A stretch of 64,000 bases of DNA from Pseudarthrobacter chlorophenolicus (GCF_000962805.1 NZ_JZTW01000017.1:32283-96282), one strand, 5' to 3'; shown: positions 27,593-36,829, counted from the stretch's first letter. The notes: generated by a model not told the origin, from the letters alone. Made by a program: numbers and translations.

Positions 27593-28417
27593 TCAGTCGC
27601 GCGGGGTTTCCGCCTTAGACAGTTCCCCCGTGACCCGTTCGCCCGGGACCCTCGCTGTCCGCCAGGTATCCAGGGCGATCACGCCGGCCAGGATCACCAG
27701 CGAAAGCGAAAACGAGGCGAGGGTGTCGGTCAGCCAGTGGTAGCCCAGGTACAGCCTGCTCACCGACGCCAGAACGATTCCTACGCCGGCGCCAACGAAC
27801 CCCAGCACGGCGGACCGGGTGTTCCTGCGGCGCGAAAAGATGAGGAAGGTGCCCACCAGCAGGAAGTCGCAGGCGCCCAGCACGTGGCCGGACGGGAAGG
27901 AAAAGGTGTGGTCGATGCCGAAGAGCATCTGGTCCACGGGCGGGCGGGACCGCTGGACGATGCGGAGGATGACCTGCGAGATGATGACGCCGCTGAGCAT
28001 GGCCGACGCCAGGAGGATGGGGCGCCAGGCGTGCTTCGCCGCGAATCCCCACACCACGATGACCACCAGGACGATGATGGGCAGGGCGATGGGGCCGAAA
28101 ACCACGGCGAGGAAGATCATGACGGCGGTGAGGGCGCCGGAGCGCTCCGTCAGCAGCCAGTCGCGGACCGGTTCGTCTGCCGCGGACAGGCCGTCCGCCT
28201 GCAACACGCTGATCAGCGTGGCGATGAACAATGCCAGGCCAACCACAGCCAGGATGACCGCTGCGCGGTAGAGGCCCCGCCGGTCCGCCGGTTCCAAAAA
28301 GCGTTCCTCCACCACGAACTTGTCGTGGAAAGTCCGCCAGCGTCCGTTGTTCCTGCCGGCCGCCGTGCGGGACGTTCCGGAGCCTGCTGTTTCGTGCTGT
28401 GCCACCCTGGTGTCCAT
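27593..28417 (-). CDS. PAP2-family membrane phosphatase
   Basis: 274 aa from ATG 28417. After a polar N-terminus of about 55 residues there are six predicted membrane segments. PAP2 motifs are RIVQRSRPPVDQM (usual KxxxxxxRP, with Arg for the first Lys), SFPSGHVLGACDF and SRLYLGYHWLTD, whose His residues are the catalytic pair. It probably removes phosphate from lipid phosphates such as undecaprenyl pyrophosphate or phosphatidate outside the membrane. No strong ribosome site is seen; earlier starts would overlap the epimerase gene. Confidence 0.85.
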   Translation of the reverse strand: MDTRVAQHETAGSGTSRTAAGRNNGRWRTFHDKFVVEERFLEPADRRGLYRAAVILAVVGLALFIATLISVLQADGLSAADEPVRDWLLTERSGALTAVMIFLAVVFGPIALPIIVLVVIVVWGFAAKHAWRPILLASAMLSGVIISQVILRIVQRSRPPVDQMLFGIDHTFSFPSGHVLGACDFLLVGTFLIFSRRRNTRSAVLGFVGAGVGIVLASVSRLYLGYHWLTDTLASFSLSLVILAGVIALDTWRTARVPGERVTGELSKAETPRD

Positions 28418-28490
28418 CCTTGCCGCGTGGGCAGTGCCCAGTGAGTATTCATCCAGCGCATCTTCGACCGGAAGATTGCTTAGGTGAAGA

Positions 28491-29360
28491 TTATCCCTGC
28501 TGCGCGGATTCCGCGTCCTGGTGATCGCGCCAGCTGTGCTCGGGCTCAAAGCCGAGGAGCCGCCGGGCCTTCCCGATGGAGAGCATGGTTTCGTGCTCGC
28601 CGAGTTCCTTGGTGACCTTGACGGCAGGGAAGACCTCCGCGGCGAGGCTGGCGCTGGACCGGCTCATCACGGTGTCCGCGTTGGCGATGATGAACGCTTC
28701 GAAGCCCGGTGTCCCGTTCTCCAGTGCTTTCACGACAGCCTGCGCGCCGTCTCGTCCGTCAATGTAGCCCCAGAGGTTCCACTTGCGGAGCATCGCGTCG
28801 GAGTCGAAGGACGGGAACCGCTCATAGTCTTCGACGTCCATGACGTTCGAGAAGCGCAGGCCCACGATGCTCAGGCCCGGATCCCAGCGCGTCATTTCCA
28901 CGGCCATCTGCTCTTCCAGCTTTTTGACCAGGGAGTACGTACTTTCGGGCCGTGCCGGGTACTCCTCGTCCACGGGAATGTAGGGCGGGTCGACGTCGAA
29001 CGGCAGCCCCAGCACCGTCTCGCTGGAGGCGTACACCACCTTCTTGATCCCGGCGCGGCGCGCGGCCTGGAAGACGTTGTAGGTGGAGAGCATGTTGTTC
29101 TCGAACGTGGCGGCGTCCGGCAGGATGCCCGGGGCCGGTATGGCGCCAAGGTGCACCACGGCGTCGAACCCGTCGTGGCGGTCATCCACCCCCAGCAGGG
29201 CGTCCAGCACCTGGCCGTAGTTGCGCAGGTCCACCACCAGGAGCCCGGGACTGCGTGTTCCCGCACGGTCCAGGGTCAGGACCTCGTGTCCGTCGTCCGT
29301 AAGGCGGCGGACCACATGCCGGCCAAGTTTTCCGTTTCCGCCGGTGACGGCAATCTTCAT
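28491..29360 (-). CDS. NAD(P)-dependent epimerase/dehydratase (extended SDR)
   Basis: 289 aa. The Rossmann motif is IAVTGGNGKLGRHVVRRL, followed by VVHLGAIPAPG, VYASSETVLGLPF and the active-site YSLVKK (Tyr and Lys). It belongs to the nucleotide-sugar/uronate dehydrogenase type of SDR; the substrate is unknown. AAAGGA lies 7 bases before the ATG at 29360. It follows the adenylate kinase gene by 25 bases and is probably cotranscribed. Confidence 0.87.
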   Translation of the reverse strand: MKIAVTGGNGKLGRHVVRRLTDDGHEVLTLDRAGTRSPGLLVVDLRNYGQVLDALLGVDDRHDGFDAVVHLGAIPAPGILPDAATFENNMLSTYNVFQAARRAGIKKVVYASSETVLGLPFDVDPPYIPVDEEYPARPESTYSLVKKLEEQMAVEMTRWDPGLSIVGLRFSNVMDVEDYERFPSFDSDAMLRKWNLWGYIDGRDGAQAVVKALENGTPGFEAFIIANADTVMSRSSASLAAEVFPAVKVTKELGEHETMLSIGKARRLLGFEPEHSWRDHQDAESAQQG

Positions 29361-29385
29361 GGGGGTGTCCTTTTCTGTGAAGCAG

Positions 29386-29979
29386 TCAGGTGCGGGGATG
29401 GAACGAGGCCAGGAATTGCTCGACGGCGGCGATTGCCAGGGCGGTAATCTCGCCGGGATCTCCGGTGCCGTCCACGGACACCAGGAGTCCGCGGCCCGCA
29501 TAGGCCGAGACTACTTCATGCGTTTCCGTATGGTAGAGCTCCAGCCTGCGGCGGAAGACCTCTTCGGTGTCATCCGAGCGGCCCTGCTCCTGTGCCCTCC
29601 GGTGCATGCGCTTTTCCAGTTCGGCATCGGGGGCCAGCAGTTCGATAACGGCATCCAGAGCCCTGCCCTGGGCGGCCAGCATGGTGTCCAGCTCCGCCAC
29701 CTGGGGCGCTGTGCGGGGATAGCCGTCCAGCAGGAAACCGGAACGGAGGTCCGTGCCCTGCAGCCGGTCCCTGACGAGTGCATTGGTGAGATGGTCCGGA
29801 ACGAAACTGCCGCCGTCGAGGTATCCCGCGGCCTGGCGGCCCAGCTCCGTTTCCCTGTTCACGTTGCTGCGGAAAATATCCCCCGTGGAGACGGCCGGAA
29901 TCTTAAAGTGGCGGGCAAGGTGTTCCGCCTGCGTCCCTTTGCCCGAACCCGGCGGACCGATGATGAGCAGTCTGGTCAT
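29386..29979 (-). CDS. Adenylate kinase (second-copy type)
   Basis: 197 aa short-type adenylate kinase converting ATP and AMP to two ADP. The P-loop is IIGPPGSGKGTQAEHLARHF, the AMP region has VSTGDIFRSNV and GFLLDGYPRTAPQ, and the short lid follows with RRAQEQGRSDDTEEVFRRRL. GGAGGGA lies 7 bases upstream of the ATG at 29979. It is not in the ribosomal-protein/secY context where the essential adk usually sits, so this may be an extra paralogue with a stress or purine-balance role. That inference needs the rest of the genome. Confidence 0.88.
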   Translation of the reverse strand: MTRLLIIGPPGSGKGTQAEHLARHFKIPAVSTGDIFRSNVNRETELGRQAAGYLDGGSFVPDHLTNALVRDRLQGTDLRSGFLLDGYPRTAPQVAELDTMLAAQGRALDAVIELLAPDAELEKRMHRRAQEQGRSDDTEEVFRRRLELYHTETHEVVSAYAGRGLLVSVDGTGDPGEITALAIAAVEQFLASFHPRT

Positions 29980-30260
29980 TTTCGCGTCCCTCCGGCGAAG
30001 TGTCCGTTGGCGTCCGGTTGCCACCGCAGCCGCGGCGACCGCTTCATTCTGCCGGGAACACCCCGCGTTCGCCAGTGGTGGAGGCGCGGAAACATGACAC
30101 TTTCGCCTGCAAAGCCATGTATATACTTCTGAATATCGGTTTAGCAGCAGGCCGTTGGAAAGTTCGTCGATCCAGCGACCTGAAACCCTTCCGGCTTGCC
30201 GCCGGCCGGTGTCCATGTCGCCTGGCTCGTTTTGACCTGAGCGAATGGCACCAGAGAATC

Positions 30261-31004
30261 GTGGCCAGCGAGTCAACAGCTAAAACCGATACATCCATCA
30301 CTGAACACCTGCACGAGCTGGTCCTCAGCAGCTCCGACGTCGAGGACTTCCTCAACGAGCTGGCGCAGGTGTCTGCCCGCAATCTTTCCGAACCCGGCGA
30401 CGAAATCCTGTGCGCCATCACGCTGCTGCGGCAGCGCAAGGCCGCCACAGTGGCCAGCAGCAGCCCGGAGGCCGCGTCGCTCGGCCTCCTCGAGCACCAG
30501 TACCCTGAGACGCCCAGCCTGACGGCGTCCATGGAGAAGGTGACCGTGCACGTGCCGGACCTGGAAAAGGACGGCAGCTGGCCGGAGTACGCCGGGGCCG
30601 TCCTGGGCCAGGGCATCCGTTCCGTGCTTGCACTCCCGTTCCGGCTGGAGGGCGAAACCAAGGCCGCCCTGCTCCTGTATTCGCGGCGGCCGCACCGTTT
30701 CGAAGGACGGGCGCGCAAGTTCGCCGAGGACTTCGTTGGCCAGACCTCGCTGGCCCTTCGCCTGGCAGTGCGCTTTGCCCACTACAGCGAGACGGCAGCG
30801 AACCTGCGCGCCACCCTTGAATCCCGGACCGTGATCGATATGGCGGTGGGCATCATCATGGCGCAGAACCGGTGCAGCCAGCAGGACGCCTTCGATATCC
30901 TGAAGACCGCCTCCAGCACCCGCAACTCCAAGCTCCACGAAGTGGCCAGCGCGGTGGTTAACTCCCTTGGCCAGGGGCCGGCGAGGACACACTACGACGG
31001 CTAG
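30261..31004 (+). CDS. GAF-ANTAR regulator
   Basis: 247 aa from GTG 30261. The N-terminal GAF-like domain (about residues 15-165; VLALPFRLEGETKAALLLYS) probably senses a ligand or redox state. The C-terminal ANTAR RNA-binding domain (LRATLESRTVIDMAVGIIMA, NRCSQQDAFDILKTASSTRN) binds two-hexaloop RNA to prevent transcription termination in known members. The start is uncertain because ribosome sites are weak. A receiver-domain gene follows after 46 bases. This is one of three ANTAR proteins in the window. Confidence 0.85.
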   Translation: MASESTAKTDTSITEHLHELVLSSSDVEDFLNELAQVSARNLSEPGDEILCAITLLRQRKAATVASSSPEAASLGLLEHQYPETPSLTASMEKVTVHVPDLEKDGSWPEYAGAVLGQGIRSVLALPFRLEGETKAALLLYSRRPHRFEGRARKFAEDFVGQTSLALRLAVRFAHYSETAANLRATLESRTVIDMAVGIIMAQNRCSQQDAFDILKTASSTRNSKLHEVASAVVNSLGQGPARTHYDG

Positions 31005-31050
31005 CTCCGCCACGCTAGACTGATGCCATCTTTTGGCCTGGGGGGCTTCG

Positions 31051-31494
31051 ATGGAACAACAACGTGTCTGCCTTGTGGTGGAGGACAACGACGATATCCG
31101 CGGTCTCATCACCGTGGTCCTGACGCGCGCCGGATTCGAGGTGCGGGCGGTGGCAAGCGGTGCAGAGGGCATCGCCGCCGCGGCTGATCCGGCCGTTTCC
31201 CTGGTGACGCTGGACCTCGGGCTGCCGGACATGGACGGCCACGTGGTGGCGCGCGCAGTCCGGGCACTGAGCAAGGCGCCGCTGCTGTTCCTGACCGCCC
31301 GCTCCGAAGAGGACGACGTCCTGGCCGGCATGGCCTCGGGTGCCGCCGCGTACCTCACCAAGCCCTTCCACCCCAAGGAACTCAAGGACCTGGCCAACCG
31401 GCTTTGCCCCGCCCCAGTTGCCACGGATTCCGCACCTTCCCCAGCTCCCCACGTTTCACAGGCCAATCACATCAACGGCAAATCCTTCTGCTAA
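31051..31494 (+). CDS. Stand-alone response regulator (receiver domain only)
   Basis: 147 aa. A single receiver domain has acidic residues VVEDNDD, phospho-acceptor Asp in TLDLGLPDMDG, Thr in FLTARSEED and Lys in YLTKPFHPKEL. There is no output domain; a flexible 30-residue tail follows. No histidine kinase lies nearby. It sits between the ANTAR gene and the phosphodiester glycosidase gene (22-base gap) and may signal by protein contact. Confidence 0.88.
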   Translation: MEQQRVCLVVEDNDDIRGLITVVLTRAGFEVRAVASGAEGIAAAADPAVSLVTLDLGLPDMDGHVVARAVRALSKAPLLFLTARSEEDDVLAGMASGAAAYLTKPFHPKELKDLANRLCPAPVATDSAPSPAPHVSQANHINGKSFC

Positions 31495-31516
31495 CTTGCC
31501 TCCGTAGAAATGGGGC

Positions 31517-32515
31517 ATGACATCCCAACAGACTCCCAAACGTAAACCAGGCCGCGTCAGGCGGGCCGTCATCGCCGGGGCCGTAGCCCTCACCCTGTCC
31601 GCCGGCGGCGCCACCGCCTGGGCGCTGGACCGGTTCGTGGTCCAGCATGTTGAGATCTCGGACGTCTCCGCATACCAAGCCAGCCAGGCCGGGACTGCCC
31701 AAAGCAGCACTGCCCAGTCCGGTACCACCACGGCGGCCGGCGACGGATCAGGCACCGCAGCGGTCACCACGGACACGTCCTACACGTCGGATTCGTCCAA
31801 CATCAGCATCTCAACGGTGACCACCGGCAGCGGCGACAGCACCGTCACGTACTACGTTGCCGATGTCGTGCTCGATGACGCCACCACGCTGCAGTCCGCC
31901 TTCGCCAACGACAGCTTCGGCGAGAACATCACCGAAACCACCTCCGCCATCGCCGAGGCGAACAATGCCATCTTCGCCATTAACGGCGACTACTACGGAT
32001 TCCGCGACACCGGCATCGTGATCCGCAACGGCGTGGTGTTCCGCGACGAAGGCGCCCGCCAGGGCCTTGCCTTCTATCGCGACGGCACGGTCAAGGTCTA
32101 CGACGAAACCACCACCACCGCCGAACAGTTACTGGCGGACGGCGTCTGGAACACCCTCTCCTTCGGCCCGTCCCTCCTGGACAACGGTGAGGTCGCTTCC
32201 GGCATCGAGGACGTGGAGGTGGACACCAACTTCGGCAACCACTCCATCCAGGGCGAGCAGCCGCGCACCGCCGTCGGCATCATCGATGAAAACCACCTGG
32301 TGTTCGTCGTCGTGGACGGCCGCAGCCCGGGCTACAGCGCCGGCGTCACCATGACCGGCCTGGCCGAAATCATGCAGGGCCTGGGTGCCACCACCGCGTA
32401 CAACATCGACGGCGGCGGCTCGTCCACCATGTACTTCAACGGCGGGCTGGTCAACAACCCGCTGGGCGAGAACAAGGAACGCGGCACCTCCGACATCCTC
32501 TACATCGCCGGGTAG
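31517..32515 (+). CDS. NAGPA-type phosphodiester glycosidase
   Basis: 332 aa. An N-terminal membrane anchor (AVIAGAVALTLSAGGATAWA) is followed by a Ser/Thr/Gly-rich stretch of about 60 residues and then a phosphodiester glycosidase domain: NNAIFAINGDYYGFRDTGIV, SIQGEQPRTAVGIIDENHLV, FVVVDGRSPGYSAGVTM and YNIDGGGSSTMYFNGGLVNN. The mammalian relative uncovers mannose-6-phosphate by removing GlcNAc from a phosphodiester; bacterial relatives act on cell-wall or surface glycans. It faces outside. The next gene begins 6 bases after its stop. Confidence 0.88.
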   Translation: MTSQQTPKRKPGRVRRAVIAGAVALTLSAGGATAWALDRFVVQHVEISDVSAYQASQAGTAQSSTAQSGTTTAAGDGSGTAAVTTDTSYTSDSSNISISTVTTGSGDSTVTYYVADVVLDDATTLQSAFANDSFGENITETTSAIAEANNAIFAINGDYYGFRDTGIVIRNGVVFRDEGARQGLAFYRDGTVKVYDETTTTAEQLLADGVWNTLSFGPSLLDNGEVASGIEDVEVDTNFGNHSIQGEQPRTAVGIIDENHLVFVVVDGRSPGYSAGVTMTGLAEIMQGLGATTAYNIDGGGSSTMYFNGGLVNNPLGENKERGTSDILYIAG

Positions 32516-32521
32516 GCGGCC

Positions 32522-33649
32522 ATGATCATCCTTATCCCGGCCTACGAACCGGACCACCACCATTTGCCAGCCCTGATCCGCCGGATCCGCGCCGCCGAGC
32601 CGTGGACCGCCGTCGTGGTGGTTGATGACGGCAGCGGCCCCGCCTACAAGGACGTGTTCGACGACGTCAGGGCGCTGGGGTGCCACGTCCTCAGTTACGC
32701 ACGCAACAGGGGGAAAGGTTTCGCCCTGAAGGCCGGCTTCGGCTTCATCGCGGACAACCTGCCCGGCCATGACGTGGTGTGTGCCGACAGCGACGGCCAG
32801 CACACCGTGACGGACATCCTCCGGGTAGCCGGCAAGGTCCACGGAAACAGCGGTGACCAGCGGGGCGCGGCCACCATGGTGCTGGGCAGCAGAAGCTTCA
32901 GCGGCAATGTGCCTGCCCGCAGCCGCCTCGGCAACACGGCCACCCGTGCGCTGTTCACCCTGGCCACCGGCGAGCGCATCCCGGACACCCAGACCGGGCT
33001 CCGCGGCTACCCGGCCGCCATGCTCCCGTGGCTCCGGTCCGTCCGCGGCGACCGGTATGAGTACGAGCTGAACCTCTTGCTGGAGGCGAAGAATGCCGGC
33101 TACTCCATTCAGTCGCTGGAGATCGCCACGGTGTACCTGGACCACAATTCCAGTTCCCATTTCCGTCCGGTGGCAGACTCCGTGCGCATCTATGCCCCGC
33201 TCCTGAAATTCCTTGGCTCGTCCTTCGCGGCGTTCCTGGTGGACACCACGGTGTTCCTGCTGCTCACGGTGCTGGTGGATTCGCTGCTACTGGCCGTGCT
33301 GGGGGCCCGGGCCGTGAGCTCCGCGGTGAACTTCCTGGTGAACCGGCATGTGGTGTTCGAACACGGCAGGCAACGCCCGGCCCGTTCCGCGGGGTTCCGC
33401 TATTTCAGCCTGGTGGCTGTGCTCCTCACGGCCAACGTTGCGCTGATCTGGGCGCTCGAAGCGATCGCCGTACCTGCCCTGGCGGCCAAGATCCTGGCCG
33501 AAATCATGCTGCTCGCCATCAGTTTCTCGGTGCAGCAGCGCTGGCTCTTCGCCCGGAAACAAGACCGGCCGCCCGCCGCAAAACCAGCACGGGAAAAGGC
33601 CGGGAATGGTGCCGGCAAACCGCCATCAGAAGCTCATATATCCGGCTAG
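32522..33649 (+). CDS. GT2 glycosyltransferase fused to GtrA-like membrane domain
   Basis: 375 aa. The GT2 domain (residues 1-200) has MIILIPAYEPD, VVVVDDGSGPAYKDVF, NRGKGFALKAGF, CADSDGQHTVTDI (metal-binding DSD) and LGSRSFSGNVPARSRLGN. The C-terminal GtrA domain (about 220-350) has four membrane helices, including FLVDTTVFLLLTVLV and SSAVNFLVNRHVVF. Such fusions transfer a sugar to polyprenyl phosphate and may help flip it. Codirectional with NAGPA (6-base gap), so it probably supplies the sugar for the polymer that the cluster makes or trims. Confidence 0.92.
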   Translation: MIILIPAYEPDHHHLPALIRRIRAAEPWTAVVVVDDGSGPAYKDVFDDVRALGCHVLSYARNRGKGFALKAGFGFIADNLPGHDVVCADSDGQHTVTDILRVAGKVHGNSGDQRGAATMVLGSRSFSGNVPARSRLGNTATRALFTLATGERIPDTQTGLRGYPAAMLPWLRSVRGDRYEYELNLLLEAKNAGYSIQSLEIATVYLDHNSSSHFRPVADSVRIYAPLLKFLGSSFAAFLVDTTVFLLLTVLVDSLLLAVLGARAVSSAVNFLVNRHVVFEHGRQRPARSAGFRYFSLVAVLLTANVALIWALEAIAVPALAAKILAEIMLLAISFSVQQRWLFARKQDRPPAAKPAREKAGNGAGKPPSEAHISG

Positions 33650-33724
33650 GTTCCGTCACAGCACCTGCACAGTATCGCCGGGGATCGTAAGAAACAGCCC
33701 ACCGAAAACATTCCGGAGAATCCC

Positions 33725-34408
33725 ATGAACCTCATTTTCATCCTCGCCGACCTGGCAGCCATCAGCATCCTCACCTTCGCCCTCTACCTTCGCCGCCACC
33801 GCCGGCGCGACCTGGTGGTCTCCTACCTCGGCATGAACGTGGGGGTCCTGGCCGTCGCCACCGCACTGTCCGGTTCCGCTGCAGGCCTGGGACTGGGGCT
33901 CGGACTGTTCGGCGTCCTGTCCATCATCAGGCTCCGCTCCACCGAACTGGCCCAGCACGAGGTGGCCTACTACTTCTCGGCACTGGCGTTGGGCCTGATC
34001 GCCGGGCTCGGCATCGAGCCGCTCTGGCTGACCGTTTCGCTGATGGCCCTGATCCTGCTGGTGATGTTCGTGGGCGACCACCCCAAGGTCCTGCCGGCGC
34101 ACCGGCACCAGACCGTCATCCTGGACCGGGCCATTGCCGAGGACGGCGAGCTGTATGCACGGCTTGAGGAAGTGCTGCACGGCAAGGTCCACTCCGCCAC
34201 CATCCAGCAGCTGGACCTGGTCAATGACAAGACCATCGTGGACGTCCGCTACGCCTACTCCCCCGCCGCCTACGCCGCCCCCTCCGTCCCGGGAACCCTC
34301 GCGGGACTTACGACGACGGCGCCGGCCACAGCGGGCGGCATCCCCGCCGCTGAGTACATCCCCAGCCCGGAGCAGCTGCCCGGCCACATCCAGGCAGGCG
34401 TGCGATGA
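33725..34408 (+). CDS. DUF4956 integral membrane protein
   Basis: 227 aa with four hydrophobic segments in the first 125 residues. FGVLSIIRLRSTELAQHEVA followed by YYFSALALGLIAGLG is the DUF4956 signature. The cytosolic part (HSATIQQLDLVNDKTIVDVR) is a small ferredoxin-like fold. DUF4956 proteins are almost always encoded next to VTC-domain polymerases, as here, where the two genes overlap by 4 bases (ATGA). The C-terminal 45 residues are rich in Pro, Ala and Thr. Role inferred: membrane channel or partner for the polymerase. Confidence 0.88.
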   Translation: MNLIFILADLAAISILTFALYLRRHRRRDLVVSYLGMNVGVLAVATALSGSAAGLGLGLGLFGVLSIIRLRSTELAQHEVAYYFSALALGLIAGLGIEPLWLTVSLMALILLVMFVGDHPKVLPAHRHQTVILDRAIAEDGELYARLEEVLHGKVHSATIQQLDLVNDKTIVDVRYAYSPAAYAAPSVPGTLAGLTTTAPATAGGIPAAEYIPSPEQLPGHIQAGVR

Positions 34409-35187
34409 ACCCGGCGGGCGCCGCCGTCGGGAATCTCCATCTCTTCCCCTCCGTGGGACTGGATGAACTGAACGCGGAGGCCGCACTCCAGACCCGCGTG
34501 GACCGGAAGTACGTGCTGGCCACCGGAACCGCGCGGCAGCTGCTGGCCACCTTCGGCACGGACATGCGGGTCCTGGAAATGGACGGAGCCCGCAGCTTCG
34601 CCTACGACTCCGTCTACTTCGACACCGCCGCCCTGGACAGCTACCTGCTGGCAGCCCACGGCCGGCGCCGCCGCTACAAGATCCGCACGCGGACCTACGT
34701 GGACAGCGCCATCAGCTTCCTGGAGGTCAAGACCGAAGGCGCCCGGGAAGCCACCGTCAAGGAACGCATTCCATACCGGTTGGAGGACCGTTCGCGGCTG
34801 ACGGCGGAAGGGCTGGACTACGTCCGGGAAACCCTGGCCGCCGCCGTGGGGTCAGTCCCCGCCGGCCCCCTGGAACCTGTTCTCGAGACCCGCTACCACC
34901 GCACCACCTTCTACCTCCAGGAGTCAGGCAGCCGCGCCACCATCGATACCGGCGTGACATGGCAGAGGCCTGGCCGGGAACCGTGGGTCCTGGACAACGC
35001 CGTCATCCTCGAAACCAAGTCCGGCTCCACCGCCGGGCCGCTGGACCGGCACCTGTGGGCGGCCGGCGTCAGGCCGTCCCGGATCTCCAAGTTCGCTACG
35101 GGGATGGCCGCCCTTCGGCCCGAGCTTCCAGCCAACCGCTGGAACCGCACGCTGTCCCGCAGCCTCCCCCTCCGCCCAGCCGCCTAA
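34405..35187 (+). CDS. VTC-domain polyphosphate polymerase-like protein
   Basis: 260 aa, one VTC catalytic domain in a tunnel fold. Basic and acidic active-site residues are visible in TRVDRKYVLA, VYFDTAALDSYL, RRRRYKIRTRTYVD, FLEVKTEGAREATVKERI, LETRYHRTTFYL, VILETKSGS and SRISKFATGMAAL. In yeast Vtc4 this domain makes polyphosphate from ATP; the bacterial reaction is less tested. There is no SPX domain or membrane segment, so it probably works with the overlapping DUF4956 protein. Confidence 0.88.
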   Translation: MNPAGAAVGNLHLFPSVGLDELNAEAALQTRVDRKYVLATGTARQLLATFGTDMRVLEMDGARSFAYDSVYFDTAALDSYLLAAHGRRRRYKIRTRTYVDSAISFLEVKTEGAREATVKERIPYRLEDRSRLTAEGLDYVRETLAAAVGSVPAGPLEPVLETRYHRTTFYLQESGSRATIDTGVTWQRPGREPWVLDNAVILETKSGSTAGPLDRHLWAAGVRPSRISKFATGMAALRPELPANRWNRTLSRSLPLRPAA

Positions 35188-35227
35188 TTACCTCCTGACC
35201 ACCCGCTCCCCCACCCAAGGACACTCC

Positions 35228-36829
35228 ATGAAAAGCCTCCGCACTTACCTTTCCGTCGCCGCCATGGCAGCCGCCATCGGCCTGGCCGGCTGCTCCGTAG
35301 CCGGCACGTCACCCACCGGCATCACCGGCACATCCGGCACCGGTTCCTCCACTTCTTCCAGTTCCACCGGGACGGGCACCACAACAGCCGTTTCGCTGGA
35401 CACGCTTGCCCAGGACACGCATTACGACGGCGACGACCTCACCTGGGATGCAGCCTCCGAGGTAGCCGTGACCCTCGCGGACGGCTCCAGTTCCGTGGCC
35501 TCCGGGTCCTCATCCGGCGTATCGGTAGAGGGCGATACGGTCACCATCAGCGCCGCGGGCACCTACCGCCTCAGCGGGTCGCTCACCGACGGCAGGATCG
35601 TGGTGGCCGCCGGCGAGGAGGACACCGTATGCATCATCCTGGACGGTGCCACCCTGGCCAACTCCACGGGATCTCCCTTTGTGGTGGAAAGCGCGGACGA
35701 GGCCATCGTCTACCTCGCGGAGGGCACCAACAACTCGATCAGCGACGCTTCCACCTACGCCGACCAGGGAACGGACGCCCCCAACGCCGCCCTCTACTCC
35801 AAGGCGGACCTCACTATCGCCGGCCCGGGTACCCTGGCCGTGGACGGCAACTACAACGACGGCATCTCCAGCAAGGACGGGCTGGTCCTGGCCGGCGGCA
35901 CCGTCACTGTGGACGCGGCAGACGACGGCATTGTGGGCAAGGACTACGCCGTGCTGCTGGACGGTGCCTACCAGGTCACCGCGGCAGACGACGGCTTCAA
36001 GTCCGACAACGAGGAGGACGAGGGCCGCGGGTGGGTGCTCATCAATGGCGGCACCCTGGCCGTGACGGCCGGCGATGACGGGGTGAAGGCCTTCAACACC
36101 CTCACCATCGCCGCCGGCGACACCACCGTCAAGGAATCCGAGGAGGGCCTGGAGGCTCAGCACATCGTGGTCTCCGGCGGCACCGCCAATGTCACTTCCA
36201 ACGACGACGGCGTGAACGCGTCCGGCGGCAGCAGCACGGCTTCCTCCGGTGCAGGAGCAGGCGGCGGCATGGGCGGCGGCAGCATGGAGGTGGGTGATTA
36301 CACCGTGGACATCAGCGGCGGCCTGCTGACCATCAATGCGCAGGGTGACGGCCTCGATTCCAACGGCAACGCCACCATTTCCGGTGGCACCGTGGTGGTC
36401 AACGGCCCCACGAACGACGGCAACGGTGCCCTGGACGTCAACGGCGAACTCGCCGTGAGCGGAGGAACTGTTGCCGCTGCCGGCAGCGCGGGCATGGCAG
36501 TTACGCCCGCGGAGTCCTCCACCCAGTCCGGGGTGCAGGTGACACTCGGCTCGTCCGTTCCGGCCGGTACCGTCATCCAGATCGCCGACTCCTCCGGAAC
36601 CGTGGTGGCAGCGTTTGTCACCACCAAGGCCGCTGCCTCGCTGGTCTTCTCCTCGGCGGCGATCACCGCAGGGGCCAAGTACACCGTCTACACCGGGGGC
36701 ACGGCAACGGTGAGTGCGGGCCTGGGTGGGGGTTCGCTCGACGGCGCCACGCAGGTGGACACCGTCACCGCCGGCGAATACACGGCGGAGCAGGGCCCCG
36801 GCGGCGGAGGAGGCGGCTTCCACCGGTAG
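35228..36829 (+). CDS. Cthe_2159-like carbohydrate-binding beta-helix lipoprotein
   Basis: 533 aa. A signal peptide with lipobox (AAIGLAGCS) and a Ser/Thr/Gly linker precede a right-handed beta-helix-like domain with repeated acidic turns: NYNDGISSKDGL, AADDGIVGKDYA, AADDGFKSDNEEDEG, TAGDDGVKAFNTL, SNDDGVNASGG and QGDGLDSNGNATISGG. This matches the Cthe_2159 family, whose founder binds polygalacturonate with calcium. It is probably anchored on the outer membrane face and binds an acidic polymer. The C-terminus is Gly-rich. RBS AAGGA lies upstream. Last gene of the five-gene cluster. Confidence 0.85.
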   Translation: MKSLRTYLSVAAMAAAIGLAGCSVAGTSPTGITGTSGTGSSTSSSSTGTGTTTAVSLDTLAQDTHYDGDDLTWDAASEVAVTLADGSSSVASGSSSGVSVEGDTVTISAAGTYRLSGSLTDGRIVVAAGEEDTVCIILDGATLANSTGSPFVVESADEAIVYLAEGTNNSISDASTYADQGTDAPNAALYSKADLTIAGPGTLAVDGNYNDGISSKDGLVLAGGTVTVDAADDGIVGKDYAVLLDGAYQVTAADDGFKSDNEEDEGRGWVLINGGTLAVTAGDDGVKAFNTLTIAAGDTTVKESEEGLEAQHIVVSGGTANVTSNDDGVNASGGSSTASSGAGAGGGMGGGSMEVGDYTVDISGGLLTINAQGDGLDSNGNATISGGTVVVNGPTNDGNGALDVNGELAVSGGTVAAAGSAGMAVTPAESSTQSGVQVTLGSSVPAGTVIQIADSSGTVVAAFVTTKAAASLVFSSAAITAGAKYTVYTGGTATVSAGLGGGSLDGATQVDTVTAGEYTAEQGPGGGGGGFHR

